64,000 nt of DNA from CAWDMN01 sp963803155 (lineage in GTDB: Bacteria > Acidobacteriota > Terriglobia > Versatilivoradales > Versatilivoraceae). This document shows, piece by piece, positions 18,014 through 27,120 of the stretch. Position 1 is the first letter of the stretch; each line of letters starts with the position of its first letter. The notes under the pieces were generated by a model. The model worked only from the letters and a program-made list of their open reading frames with translations, was not told the DNA's origin and made no database searches. The stretch spans positions 1-64,000 of the forward strand of contig CAWDMN010000081.1 of assembly GCA_963803155.1 (NCBI GenBank). The letters are read 5' to 3'. Made by a program: the position numbers and the translations under genes.

Positions 18014-18475
18014 GTGCTATCTAAGAAAGCAAAATACGGTTTGAGAGCGGTGCTCTATCTTGCCAAGGAACAGGGACGGGGGCCGATTTTGATCTCCGAA
18101 CTCGCCACGCAGGAAGGCATCCCTAAGAAATTCCTGGAGCAGATTTTGCTGGAATTGAAGAATCGAGGCGTCCTGCAAAGCAAGATGGGTAAAGGGGGTG
18201 GCTATTTTCTCGGCAAATCACCCAAGTCTGTTACCCTGGGGCAAATTGTCCGCTACTTTGATGGCGCCTTGGCTCCGGTTCCTTGTGTCAGCGTAAATTT
18301 TTACAGCCGTTGTGAAGAGTGCCGCGATGAGGCTTCCTGTGCGATCCGGCTGGTGATGAAAGATGTGCGCGATGCCATTTCCGACATTCTGGATGGAACC
18401 ACACTGGCCCAAGCCATGGAGCGGTCGACTAATGCTGCCAACGAAGCTGCCGGAAATGTGATGTATTACATCTGA
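18014..18475 (+). CDS. Rrf2-family transcriptional regulator (sulfur locus)
   Basis: About 153-aa winged-helix regulator. GTG 18014 gives MLSKKAKYGLRAVLYLA, the standard Rrf2 N-terminus, and has AAAGGA seven bases upstream; TTG 18008 lies too close to that site. The DNA-binding helix is around residues 27-45 (LATQEGIPKKFLEQILLEL). Four Cys lie in the C-terminal half, from PVPCVSVNF through YSRCEECRDEASC. That is not the regular IscR C-x5-C-x5-C spacing, so either an Fe-S cluster or thiol sensing is possible. The sulfate importer follows on the same strand, which suggests a CymR-like control of sulfur uptake by cysteine or Fe-S status. Confidence 0.88.
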   Translation: MLSKKAKYGLRAVLYLAKEQGRGPILISELATQEGIPKKFLEQILLELKNRGVLQSKMGKGGGYFLGKSPKSVTLGQIVRYFDGALAPVPCVSVNFYSRCEECRDEASCAIRLVMKDVRDAISDILDGTTLAQAMERSTNAANEAAGNVMYYI

Positions 18476-18658
18476 ATTTCCTCCTGCAAATTAAATGCGA
18501 ATTCTTTGTTGGGAGGATTCGCAAGACTATCGATTCTCGAGAAATGGCTGGCAAAGATGATTTATTCGGCGATTGTCCTGAAAGCAGAAATTGTGAAGTT
18601 GTTCTAGGACTAATCTACTATTTCCACAGACATAATATTATTAAAGAGAATTCAAAAA

Positions 18659-19675
18659 ATGAAATCTTCGATTCCCATAAGTCTTGCAACAGTCTCGCTG
18701 TTGATCTTAAGTGTGGAGGCATTTTCCGCGCCGCCAGCCATCACCCTGCTGAATGTCTCTTATGATCCCACCCGGGAACTCTATCAGGAGTACAATGCAT
18801 CCTTCAGCCGCTATTGGCGAGCCAAGACGGGGGTAAACGTAACAATCAACCAGTCTCATGGCGGATCCGGCAAACAAGCCCGGGCCGTCATTGATGGATT
18901 GCGGGCCGATGTGGTTACCCTGGCGCTCGCCTTTGATATTGATGCCATCAGTGAAAAAAGCGGTTTGCTCCCTAAAAATTGGCAAAGCCGTCTCCCCAAT
19001 AACAGCGCCCCTTACACCTCGACCATCGTATTTCTGGTGCGCAAGGGAAATCCCAAAAAAATCAAAGACTGGAATGATCTGGTGCGGCCAGGAATTTCCA
19101 TTATTACTCCGAATCCGAAAACGTCGGGTGGCGCACGGTGGAATTATCTGGCGGCGTGGGGTTTTGCCTTACGGCAAAACCATGGCAACGAAACCAAAGC
19201 TCGTGAATTTGTGACCGCGCTTTTTAAGAATGTGCCCGTCCTCGACTCGGGAGCCCGAGGTTCCACCACCACTTTTGTCCAGCGAGGCATTGGCGATGTC
19301 CTGCTGGCTTGGGAGAATGAAGCCTTTCTGGCCGTCAAGGAACTGGGCAGGGATAAATTTGAAATCGTGATCCCGTCGGTGAGCATTCTAGCTGAGCCTC
19401 CTGTTTCCCTCGTGGATATGGTGGCCAATAAGCGAGGCACGGCCTTGGTGGCCAAGGCATACCTGGATTATCTATATTCGGAAGAGGGTCAGGAAATTGT
19501 GGCAAAACATTACTACCGCCCCCGCTTGAAATCCGTGGCAGACAAGCATGCGGCCCAATTCCCCAAGCTGAGTCTGTTCACGATTGATGAGACTTTTGGC
19601 GGATGGCAGAAGACTCAAAAGAAGCATTTCGACGATGGTGGAGTTTTTGATCAGATCTATCAACAGGCTCAGTGA
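18659..19675 (+). CDS. sbp: Sulfate-binding protein
   Basis: Periplasmic sulfate/thiosulfate-binding protein (338 aa) of the CysPUWA/Sbp ABC importer. Signal peptide at residues 1-23 (SIPISLATVSLLILSVEAFSA). Family signatures: LLNVSYDPTRELYQEYN near the mature N-terminus, NQSHGGSGKQARAVIDGL for sulfate coordination, and ITPNPKTSGGARWNYLAAWG in the middle. Length is typical. It lies 183 bp after rrf2, with its own AT-rich upstream region, and precedes cysT by 66 bp. Confidence 0.95.
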   Translation: MKSSIPISLATVSLLILSVEAFSAPPAITLLNVSYDPTRELYQEYNASFSRYWRAKTGVNVTINQSHGGSGKQARAVIDGLRADVVTLALAFDIDAISEKSGLLPKNWQSRLPNNSAPYTSTIVFLVRKGNPKKIKDWNDLVRPGISIITPNPKTSGGARWNYLAAWGFALRQNHGNETKAREFVTALFKNVPVLDSGARGSTTTFVQRGIGDVLLAWENEAFLAVKELGRDKFEIVIPSVSILAEPPVSLVDMVANKRGTALVAKAYLDYLYSEEGQEIVAKHYYRPRLKSVADKHAAQFPKLSLFTIDETFGGWQKTQKKHFDDGGVFDQIYQQAQ

Positions 19676-19741
19676 AAATAAGGGGACTTGGGAACACTAA
19701 TCAACGTCTAAGACTGTGGGTCCTGTTTATGAGGGAATGAA

Positions 19742-20578
19742 ATGAAGCTGGCTTTCAAACAACGAAATATATTGCCTGGCTTTGGTCTCACCATGGGCTT
19801 TGCTCTTGTCTATCTGAGCCTGTTGGTATTGATTCCGCTCAGTTCCATTTTTTTGAAGACGGCTACAATGAGCTGGGCCCGCTTCTGGGGGACCATCACC
19901 TCCCCGCGCGTCCTTGCCTCTTATCAGCTTACATTTGGAGCCTCGCTGATTGCGGCGCTGGTGAATGCGCTAATGGGATTTCTGGTTGCCTGGGTTCTGG
20001 CCCGCTATCGTTTCCCGGGGAAAAGGCTAGTGGACTCTCTTGTGGATTTGCCCTTTGCCCTCCCGACCGCCGTGGCTGGCATCGCCCTAACGTCGCTTTA
20101 TGCGGAAAATGGATGGATTGGCCATTTTCTGGCGCATTGGGGAATCAAGGTGGCTTTTACGCCTCTAGGTGTGCTGGTGGCCTTGACTTTTATTGGACTG
20201 CCCTTTGTGGTTCGCAGTGTACAGCCAGTGATCGAGGATTTGGATCAACAGACGGAAGAAGCCGCCGTCAGCCTGGGAGCATCCTCCTGGCAGACATTCG
20301 GCCGGGTAATTTTCCCCGCAGTTTTGCCCGCATTGCTTACGGGCTTCACCCTGGCATTTGCCCGCGCTTTGGGGGAATACGGCTCAGTCGTATTCATTTC
20401 CGGAAATATGCCCATGCGGACGGAAATTACGCCGCTTTTGATCATCACCAAACTGGAGCAGTACGATTATGCGGGGGCTACAGCTCTGGCTGTCGTTATG
20501 CTGGTGGTCTCTTTTTTATTGTTGTTGGGAATTAATTTCCTGCAGTGGCATAGCCGCCGGTTTCAGGAGACACGATGA
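19742..20578 (+). CDS. cysT: Sulfate ABC transporter permease CysT
   Basis: Inner-membrane subunit (278 aa) with about six hydrophobic helices. The ABC-permease EAA loop reads EEAAVSLGASSWQTFGRVIFP, the cytoplasmic contact for CysA. The region LVDSLVDLPFALPTAVAGIAL is typical of CysT/CysU. It pairs with CysW in the membrane channel. The stop overlaps the cysW start as ATGA. Confidence 0.95.
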   Translation: MKLAFKQRNILPGFGLTMGFALVYLSLLVLIPLSSIFLKTATMSWARFWGTITSPRVLASYQLTFGASLIAALVNALMGFLVAWVLARYRFPGKRLVDSLVDLPFALPTAVAGIALTSLYAENGWIGHFLAHWGIKVAFTPLGVLVALTFIGLPFVVRSVQPVIEDLDQQTEEAAVSLGASSWQTFGRVIFPAVLPALLTGFTLAFARALGEYGSVVFISGNMPMRTEITPLLIITKLEQYDYAGATALAVVMLVVSFLLLLGINFLQWHSRRFQETR

Positions 20579-21522
20579 GAGAGAGTGTGCCGGGCGCCGG
20601 AAAGCAGGTATTAGGATTCAAGAACGGGGCGTTAATTTCAGGATGGACCGCTCCAAAAGTTCCGCGGGTGGGAGAATCTCCATCGGTAAGGTGGATTTTG
20701 ATCCTATTCGCATTGGGTTGGTTATCCCTGATCTTGATTCTTCCTTTGGTCACGGTTTTTTTTCAGGCCTTTGAGAAAGGCTGGCAGACTTACCTGGCGG
20801 CGTTACATGAGCCGGATGCCTGGTCGGCCATTGAGCTGACATTGCTTACGACGGCGATTGCCGTACCTTTGAATCTTCTTTTTGGATTGGCCGCCGCCTG
20901 GGCCATCGCCAAATTTCAGTTTGTGGGAAAAAATCTTCTTCTCACCTTGATTGACTTGCCTTTCGCGGTTTCCCCGGTTATTTCCGGGTTAGTCTTTGTG
21001 CTCCTGTTTGGGCTTCAGGGCTGGATGGGGCGCTGGCTGAACGATCATGACATTAAAATCATCTTCGCGGCTCCCGGAATCGTGTTGGCCACCATCTTTG
21101 TCACACTCCCCTTTGTGGCGCGCGAGCTGATTCCCCTGATGCAGGCCCAGGGGAAGGATGAGGAAGAGGCCGCGCTGGTGTTGGGTGCTTCAGGCTGGCA
21201 GATGTTTCGCCGCGTCACGCTGCCCAACATCAAATGGAGCTTGTTTTATGGGGTAATCCTCTGTTCGGCCCGCGCCATGGGTGAGTTCGGCGCGGTTTCA
21301 GTGGTCTCCGGGCACATTCGCGGGCAAACCAACACTCTTCCGCTTCAAGTGGAGATTCTTTACAACGAGTATAACTATGCGGCGGCATTTGCCGTAGCTT
21401 CCCTGTTGACCTTGATTTCCCTGGTCACCTTGTTCGCAAAAAAAGTGGTGGAGTGGAAGACTCAGCGGGCACATCAGCGCGCGTTCGCCCGAGTGGGAGA
21501 AGAAAGATACGATGAGTATTGA
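20575..21522 (+). CDS. cysW: Sulfate ABC transporter permease CysW
   Basis: Second permease (315 aa). After about 40 polar residues, longer than usual at the N-terminus, the first helix is ILILFALGWLSLILILPLV. The family block LIDLPFAVSPVISGLVFVLL and the EAA loop EEEAALVLGASGWQMFRRVT are present. It overlaps cysT by 4 bp and cysA by 11 bp, so the three are translated together. Confidence 0.95.
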   Translation: MRESVPGAGKQVLGFKNGALISGWTAPKVPRVGESPSVRWILILFALGWLSLILILPLVTVFFQAFEKGWQTYLAALHEPDAWSAIELTLLTTAIAVPLNLLFGLAAAWAIAKFQFVGKNLLLTLIDLPFAVSPVISGLVFVLLFGLQGWMGRWLNDHDIKIIFAAPGIVLATIFVTLPFVARELIPLMQAQGKDEEEAALVLGASGWQMFRRVTLPNIKWSLFYGVILCSARAMGEFGAVSVVSGHIRGQTNTLPLQVEILYNEYNYAAAFAVASLLTLISLVTLFAKKVVEWKTQRAHQRAFARVGEERYDEY

Positions 21523-22585
21523 GGCCATTCATATCACCAAACATTTCGGATCATTTCCCGCGTTGCGGGATGTGAGCCTGCGGGTCTCCGCCGGAGAACT
21601 GGTCGCCTTGCTCGGGCCCTCCGGATCGGGGAAAACCTCTCTGCTGCGGATCATCGCGGGGCTGGAGGCCCCCGACAACGGGGTTATCCGTCTGAATGAC
21701 GAAGATGCCACTTGGCAGAGTGCCGGCCAGCGCCATGTCGGATTTGTTTTTCAGCATTATGCCCTCTTCCGGCACATGACCGTTTTTGAAAACATCGCTT
21801 TCGGCTTGCGCGTAAAACCCCGCCAGGAGAGACTCTCCAGGGGGGAAATCCGCGACAAGGTGATGCAACTGCTCAAGTTGATCCAGTTGGACTGGCTCTC
21901 CCAAAATTATCCCCACCAGTTGTCGGGCGGCCAACGCCAGCGCGTGGCGCTGGCCAGGGCACTGGCGGTCGAACCCAAAGTGCTTTTGTTGGATGAACCC
22001 TTCGGTTCCCTGGATGCCAACGTTCGCAAGGAATTGCGCCGCTGGTTGCGCCGCCTGCACGACGAACTCCACGTGGCCAGTGTCTTTGTCACTCACGATC
22101 AGGAGGAAGCGCTTGAGGTGGCAGACCGTGTGGCCATCATGAATGAAGGCAAAATACAGCAGATCGGCACCCCGCAAGAGGTGTACGATTCCCCGGCCAA
22201 TTCATTCGTGTGTAATTTCCTCGGAAACGTCAATTTATTCCATGGACGCATTCAATCCGGACAGACACGGATGGACCCATTGGGAATGGCGGCGCCGAAA
22301 ACTCAAGTGCATTGGGAGGGACCAACTGTGGCTTATCCCCGTCCCCAAGCTATGGAAATCAAGCGCCAGTTGGACCCTCTGGAATCTGGTTTGCGGGCCG
22401 TTATCTGCGATATTTCCACCGCCGGACCCCGCGTAAAAGTGGAGTTGAAGCGCTGCGACAACAGTGAATTGATAGAGGCAGAACTCAGCAAGGACTGCTT
22501 CCGGGAACTAGCCCCGAAGATTGGAGAGAGTGTTTTTGTGAAACTCCGCAACTGGCAAGGTTTCAGGGAAGATTATTCCATTTAG
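21512..22585 (+). CDS. cysA: Sulfate ABC transporter ATP-binding protein
   Basis: ATPase subunit (357 aa) driving sulfate/thiosulfate import. Walker A GPSGSGKT, Q-loop VFQHYALFRHMTVFENIAFG, signature LSGGQRQRVALARAL, Walker B VLLLDEPFGSLD and H-loop VTHDQEEAL are intact. The C-terminal ~110 residues form a regulatory TOBE-like domain as in CysA. Starts within the end of cysW. No terminator hairpin with a T-run was recognised after it. Confidence 0.96.
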   Translation: MSIEAIHITKHFGSFPALRDVSLRVSAGELVALLGPSGSGKTSLLRIIAGLEAPDNGVIRLNDEDATWQSAGQRHVGFVFQHYALFRHMTVFENIAFGLRVKPRQERLSRGEIRDKVMQLLKLIQLDWLSQNYPHQLSGGQRQRVALARALAVEPKVLLLDEPFGSLDANVRKELRRWLRRLHDELHVASVFVTHDQEEALEVADRVAIMNEGKIQQIGTPQEVYDSPANSFVCNFLGNVNLFHGRIQSGQTRMDPLGMAAPKTQVHWEGPTVAYPRPQAMEIKRQLDPLESGLRAVICDISTAGPRVKVELKRCDNSELIEAELSKDCFRELAPKIGESVFVKLRNWQGFREDYSI

Positions 22586-22672
22586 CCGGACTTCGACGCA
22601 GTCGACAGGAATCGACCGTTTTGGCATTCCAAGGCTGGCTTCAAATTGGCAAACTTTTGCGACTTAACGAGG

Positions 22673-23851
22673 CTAAAGACTGCACGCGGAGGACAATTGC
22701 TTCAACCGTCTGCCCGCCTCCAGAAGCGTTTCATCTTTTTTGCAGAAGCAAAAACGGATTAGCCGAGCCCCATCCTGAGGATTCGAATAGAAGCTGCTTC
22801 CGGGAACCGCGGCAACGCCGATCTTTTCAATCAAGTAACGGACAAACTGGATATCGTTCCCCATTCCGAAAGAGCCAATGTCGGTCATGATGTAATAAGC
22901 CCCTTGCGGCCGATAACACTGGAAACCTGCCTGAACCAGCGTCGCCCACATTTGTTCCCGGCGTTGCGCGTATTTGAATTGCAGCGTTTGATAATAATCC
23001 GCCGGCAGCCGGAGAGCGTAGGCGCCAGCCTCCTGCAAAGGGGCGGCAGCTCCCACCGTCAGAAAATCGTGCACTTTGCGAATGGCGTTGGTGATTGCTT
23101 GATTGGCGATGAGGTAGCCCACCCGCCATCCCGTCACACTGTAGGTTTTTGAGAGACTGTTAATGGTGAGGGTCCGTTCCGCCATTCCCTCGAGAGTGGC
23201 CAGGCGGACATGTTCCGCGCCGTCATAAAGGATGTGATCATAAATTTCATCGGTAATGGCCAAGCAGTCAAAGCGTCGGCACAATTGGGCAATCAGGTCC
23301 AACTCGGATCGGTTAAAAACTTTTCCCGTGGGATTGTGGGGCGTATTAATGATAATGGCTTTGGTGCGGCCGTCAAAAGCCCGCTCCAACTCCAACGGAT
23401 CAAAGCTCCAGTCAGGAGGCCTTAATTGTACAAAGCGCGGCCGCGCCCCGGAGAGAATCGCATCCGGACCGTAATTCTCATAAAAGGGTTCAAAGACAAT
23501 GACTTCATCGCCAGGGTTGATGATGGCTAGCAAGGCCGCCATCATGCATTCGGTGGATCCACAGCAGACCGTGATTTCCTTTTCCGGATCAATCCCCACG
23601 CCCGTTACTTCCCGCCACTTTTCCGCAATGGCATTCCGAAAATTTTTGGCGCCCCAGGTGATGGCATATTGATTGATGTCAGCCTGGACGGCACGGACGG
23701 CTGCCTCTTTGATTTCCAGTGGAGCGGGAAAATCGGGGAATCCCTGGGAAAGGTTGATAGCCCCGTGTTGCAGCGCCAACCGGGTCATTTCCCGGATGAC
23801 AGATTCGGTAAATTTCAAAGCTTTGGATGAAATTAATTGTTTTTCTTCCAT
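22673..23851 (-). CDS. PLP-dependent class I/II aminotransferase
   Basis: Fold-type I aminotransferase (392 aa), cytosolic. Substrate-binding LSQGFPDFPAP, PLP-contacting NTPHNPTGKVF, and the Schiff-base lysine in TINSLSKTYSVTGWRVGY; the C-terminal Arg that holds the carboxylate is in RLIRFCFCK. Sequence style matches the kynurenine/glutamine/methionine transaminase group (YbdL-like). Its neighbours, divergently placed 650 bp away, are aroF- and pheA-type genes, so a role as the final phenylpyruvate or hydroxyphenylpyruvate aminotransferase is plausible, though methionine salvage fits the family as well. ATG 23851 is a clean start. Confidence 0.87.
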   Translation of the reverse strand: MEEKQLISSKALKFTESVIREMTRLALQHGAINLSQGFPDFPAPLEIKEAAVRAVQADINQYAITWGAKNFRNAIAEKWREVTGVGIDPEKEITVCCGSTECMMAALLAIINPGDEVIVFEPFYENYGPDAILSGARPRFVQLRPPDWSFDPLELERAFDGRTKAIIINTPHNPTGKVFNRSELDLIAQLCRRFDCLAITDEIYDHILYDGAEHVRLATLEGMAERTLTINSLSKTYSVTGWRVGYLIANQAITNAIRKVHDFLTVGAAAPLQEAGAYALRLPADYYQTLQFKYAQRREQMWATLVQAGFQCYRPQGAYYIMTDIGSFGMGNDIQFVRYLIEKIGVAAVPGSSFYSNPQDGARLIRFCFCKKDETLLEAGRRLKQLSSACSL

Positions 23852-24498
23852 GGAATATGCCTTGATCAGACCGTGAGCGGCCTGATGACGCCACCTCCGA
23901 AAGGCAAAGTCGAATTCCGCATAGACATGGGAAACTGCTCAAGCCTTTCAGATATTACCGCACCGACGAATCCATGACCACAATTTTGGTGGTTCTGGAA
24001 AAAACTCGCGGGCTGGGGGCTTCCCGCCTCCCACAGCAAATCCTCCAGCAAAAATGGCTGTAATTCAAAGTGCGACAGGGCGAACTAGTCGCGTTGATCG
24101 GCTGAACTAAGCAATAGCCGGGAGGGTGAGGCTCCCGCTGAACTGGTCTGAGTAGAGATGGCACACGCCACACGAGTGGTTCGCCAGGCGGAGTCCGCCT
24201 AAGCGGAAGGCTTCCCCTCCCGTGCATTCCATCCCTTGGCACTCTATCTATCCTGTCGCACTTTGAATCGCACTTAGCAAAAATCCCAGGGATGACAAGC
24301 ACAGTGGATTGTGATATTCTGCCTCTGGTATGAGAAGCGCTATATTTGCCATTCAATTAAGAAAGTTCGTCCTCGCCTTTCGATTTACCAGCGGGTTTTT
24401 CGGGCTAAAGGCTCGTTAGACCCAATCCGCCTCGATATTTTCTATTCACACTCAATCAACCGCAGCATTAATACTCTAAGGGGATGGGGATTTTTCCA
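23852..24498. other. Intergenic region between the divergent aminotransferase and aroF
   Basis: No gene. Most of it is a MITE-like element (24063-24268). After the element, TGATATTCT near 24310 might be a -10 element for aroF. No leader peptide rich in Phe, Trp or Tyr and no T-box was found. Confidence 0.5.
24063..24268. mobile_element. MITE-like element with perfect 17-bp terminal inverted repeats
   Basis: ATTCAAAGTGCGACAGG at 24063-24079 and its exact reverse complement CCTGTCGCACTTTGAAT at 24252-24268 bound a 206-bp non-coding segment. Inside are two hairpins: CGGGAG/CTCCCG, and the perfect palindrome GGCGGA-G-TCCGCC. A diverged left end of the same family (ATTCAAAGTACGACA) occurs near 27010. 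No transposase gene, so it is non-autonomous. Confidence 0.75.
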
Positions 24499-25332
24499 AT
24501 GAGGGAAGATATCCGATTAGCCTCAAAGGCAGACAAAGAAAAAACCATTATTGAAATTGGCGGCCTCAGGATCGGCCGGGATTTGGCCATCGTTGCCGGG
24601 CCCTGCAGTATTGAAAGTGAAGGGCAAGCGCTGACGATTGCCCTTCTGGTTCAAGCAGCGGGAGCAAATTTATATCGGGGCGGCGCTTTTAAGCCGCGCA
24701 GTTCACCCTACAGTTTTCAGGGACTGGGCCTGGAAGGGTTGAAGATCCTGCAAAAGGTCAAAAAGGAAACCGGGCTTCCCACGGTGACCGAAGTGCTCGA
24801 CCCACGCGACGTCTCCTGGGTTTCTGAATTCGCGGACATACTGCAGATCGGCGCCCGAAATGTGCAGAATTTTTCTTTGTTGAAAGAGGTGGGACGCTCG
24901 GGGAAACCGGTCATTCTGAAGCGCGGCATGTATTCCACTCTGCTCGAATGGCTGCAGAGCGCCGAGTACATTTTGAAGGAAGGAAATCCCCATGTTGTCC
25001 TATGCGAACGCGGCATTCGCACCATGGAGACCTATACCCGCAACACGCTTGACTTGAGCGCCGTTCCCGCGCTGAATGAACTTTCTCACCTCCCGGTGAT
25101 TATTGATCCGACACACGGGACGGGGCGTCCCAGTCTCATTCCAGCCATGACCTTGGCCGCCATTGCCGCCGGCGCGGATGGAATCATGCTGGAGGTCCAT
25201 CACAATCCGGTGGAGGCCTTGAGTGACAAAGACCAGGCCCTGCTGCCGGATCAGTTCGCTCGGTTGGTGCCCAAAATGAAAGCCGTGCGGCAACTGATGG
25301 AATCCTGGAAAACAACGGAGGGCTTATCATGA
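24499..25332 (+). CDS. aroF: 3-deoxy-7-phosphoheptulonate synthase (DAHP synthase, KdsA-like type)
   Basis: First step of the shikimate pathway: phosphoenolpyruvate plus erythrose 4-phosphate to DAHP. About 277 aa. ATG 24499 has GGGGA eight bases upstream; ATG 24484 would add five residues. Motifs: VAGPCSIES, YRGGAFKPRSSPYSFQGLG, ILQIGARNVQNF, PVILKRGM, ERGIRTMETYTRNTLDL and the metal-site regions PVIIDPTHGTGR and ADGIMLEVH. This is the short microbial type without a regulatory domain. It overlaps the downstream chorismate mutase gene by 4 bp, and in several bacteria that mutase provides feedback control of this enzyme, which may apply here. Confidence 0.95.
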   Translation: MREDIRLASKADKEKTIIEIGGLRIGRDLAIVAGPCSIESEGQALTIALLVQAAGANLYRGGAFKPRSSPYSFQGLGLEGLKILQKVKKETGLPTVTEVLDPRDVSWVSEFADILQIGARNVQNFSLLKEVGRSGKPVILKRGMYSTLLEWLQSAEYILKEGNPHVVLCERGIRTMETYTRNTLDLSAVPALNELSHLPVIIDPTHGTGRPSLIPAMTLAAIAAGADGIMLEVHHNPVEALSDKDQALLPDQFARLVPKMKAVRQLMESWKTTEGLS

Positions 25333-26402
25333 AAATAAACATTTCCGACATCCGCAAAGAGATCAGTCGCATTGATTTTGAACTCCTCAAGCTCCTGAAC
25401 ACCCGGATGGAATTGGCTTTGAAAACCAAAAAATTCAAACTGGAGATTAATGACGACTCCAGGGAAAAAGAGGTCCTGGCCAGTGTGGGCCGTCTATCGC
25501 CTTACCTATTGGAACCCGAATTCAGTCAGAACCTTTTCCGGATGATTATTGAGGAGAGCAAAGACCTCCAGAAAAAATATCAAACGTTGATCGGATTCCA
25601 GGGGGAGCATGGAGCCTATGGCGAGCTCGTGGCCCGGCATCATTTCCCAGGCCAGGTTTATGCGCCATTCGCGGAATATAGTGAAGTCTTCGAGCGTCTG
25701 GAAGATGGCAGTATCGATTATGGTGTGGTCCCGGTGGAAAATTCCGTGGGCGGACCGGTCACTCAAGTCAATGAATTGCTGCTCAAGTCGCCTCTGCAAA
25801 TTGTGGGGGAAGCCAAATTAAAAATTAACTACTGCCTAGTCGCCCTTCCGGAAACGGATTACCGCGACATTAAAGTCGTCTTTTCTCACCCTGAAGCCAT
25901 CACACAGTGTTTGGATTTCCTAACCCGGAACAACCTGGAAGGCAAACCGCACTACGACACGGCCGGCGCGGCCAAAGACCTCTCCGAATTGCGTTGGAAG
26001 GCGGCGGCCGCCATTGCCAGCCCGCTTTGTGCCCAGCTTTATAATCTGCAAATCATCAAGGATCACATCGCCAATCATGACCACAATGTGACCCGCTACC
26101 TGGTGTTGGGACGCGAATCACGTGACCAGCAGGGCAACAAATGTTCCATTATCTTCTCCACGCAGCACAAGGCCGGAACGCTCTTCAACACTTTGAAACT
26201 TTTCGCGGACGCTGAAATCAACTTGACCAGAATTGAATCGACCTCGATTATTGACGATGCCATTAACTATGCTTTCTTTTTGGATTTCCAGGGTTCAGAC
26301 CAGGATCCGAAGGTTCAGCAGGTTCTCGAAAAAGTCAAACAAGCCTCCCGGATGTACAAATATTTGGGATGCTATGCTGAGGCGCCCATACGAGAAATGT
26401 AA
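25329..26402 (+). CDS. pheA: Bifunctional chorismate mutase/prephenate dehydratase
   Basis: P-protein of phenylalanine synthesis (357 aa): chorismate to prephenate to phenylpyruvate. Order: AroQ-type chorismate mutase (1-85, IRKEISRIDFELLKLLNTRM), prephenate dehydratase (about 87-265, IGFQGEHGAYGELVA through DHNVTRYLVLG, with the catalytic Thr before Arg), and ACT domain (about 275-350, NLTRIESTS), the phenylalanine sensor. Dehydratase TRF is TRY here, a mild change. It starts in the aroF stop (ATGA), so the two are one transcription and translation unit. In known P-proteins the ACT domain gives feedback inhibition by Phe. Confidence 0.96.
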   Translation: MKINISDIRKEISRIDFELLKLLNTRMELALKTKKFKLEINDDSREKEVLASVGRLSPYLLEPEFSQNLFRMIIEESKDLQKKYQTLIGFQGEHGAYGELVARHHFPGQVYAPFAEYSEVFERLEDGSIDYGVVPVENSVGGPVTQVNELLLKSPLQIVGEAKLKINYCLVALPETDYRDIKVVFSHPEAITQCLDFLTRNNLEGKPHYDTAGAAKDLSELRWKAAAAIASPLCAQLYNLQIIKDHIANHDHNVTRYLVLGRESRDQQGNKCSIIFSTQHKAGTLFNTLKLFADAEINLTRIESTSIIDDAINYAFFLDFQGSDQDPKVQQVLEKVKQASRMYKYLGCYAEAPIREM

Positions 26403-26607
26403 GACCGGGATTCCTTCTTAGCAGGATTCAAGATCAGAGGCAACAAAGAAGGGGAGCGCAATTGAAGCTTTGCCTCGTATGGATTCTTAAGTTCCGGCCG
26501 CACATAGTTCGCCGGACCATTCGTCACTCAGAAAGCAATAGTGTGGACGACACTCGCGGCGATCTCGCCCTGCCACATGGCAGTTCCTCAAAGGCTCTCA
26601 TGTATTT

Positions 26608-26892
26608 CTAATTATTGTGTTCCTGGTCGGAATGGTTGGAGGGCGCCCCTAAAACATCCATGGGGATGTTTTTCTTGTTGCTGAATACCATTTGGGCGAT
26701 GTAAAAATGAGGGGAGATCTGACGGACATTGGCGCGTAGACAGTAAAATGGTTCACGAATCTGTTTTCGGGATGGAAGCGAGCGAATAGCGGCAAGGGAA
26801 AATCGGATGCCATATTTCCGGAGGATCACAAAGATCCCCAGGAAAATCAAAAATCCCGCTAGAATTATGGCGTAGACAACTGGATCATTCAT
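26608..26892 (-). CDS. Small single-pass membrane protein, unknown function
   Basis: 94 aa from ATG 26892. One membrane helix at about residues 5-25 (VVYAIILAGFLIFLGIFVIL), then a basic stretch (RKYGIRFSLAAIRSLPSRKQIR) and a hydrophilic tail; the positive-inside rule puts the C-terminus in the cytoplasm. No family recognised. The Shine-Dalgarno is weak. It stands alone between pheA and the repeat cluster. Could be a real orphan gene or chance. Confidence 0.4.
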   Translation of the reverse strand: MNDPVVYAIILAGFLIFLGIFVILRKYGIRFSLAAIRSLPSRKQIREPFYCLRANVRQISPHFYIAQMVFSNKKNIPMDVLGAPSNHSDQEHNN

Positions 26893-27008
26893 CTTGCCCG
26901 ATCCCTGGAACCTCTAAAATCGCATGTTCAATGGCCAGATTTGGATTAGAGGATCTAATTAAAATTTATGCCAGGTTCTACTCCTTGTCAACCGATTTGC
27001 CAGCGGCA

Positions 27009-27120
27009 AGTAATTCAAAGTACGACAAGTCAGAGAGGTGGCTGCGGGATGGAAGCATGCGAGAGCGAGTTCGCCTCCCGCAGCGCACTCCGCCTGGCGA
27101 GCCGTCAATCCGCGTTATCT
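27009..27120. mobile_element. Truncated copy of the first MITE-like family
   Basis: Starts with ATTCAAAGTACGACA, one mismatch from the terminal repeat at 24063, followed by unrelated-looking GC-rich hairpin DNA with CGGGAT/CCCG and CCGCCTGGCGAGCC phrases seen also in the first copy. The right terminal repeat is missing: the next element begins at 27121. Confidence 0.5.

Noticed and set aside
18544..18765. Plus-strand frame overlapping the sbp start
   Set aside because: Runs over the sbp signal peptide in another frame; no ribosome site.
21551..22177. Minus-strand frame inside cysA
   Set aside because: Shadow of an ABC ATPase with intact motifs.
24270..24498. Attenuator, T-box or leader peptide before aroF
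   Set aside because: No aromatic-rich leader peptide, no T-box bulge sequence and no terminator hairpin found by eye.
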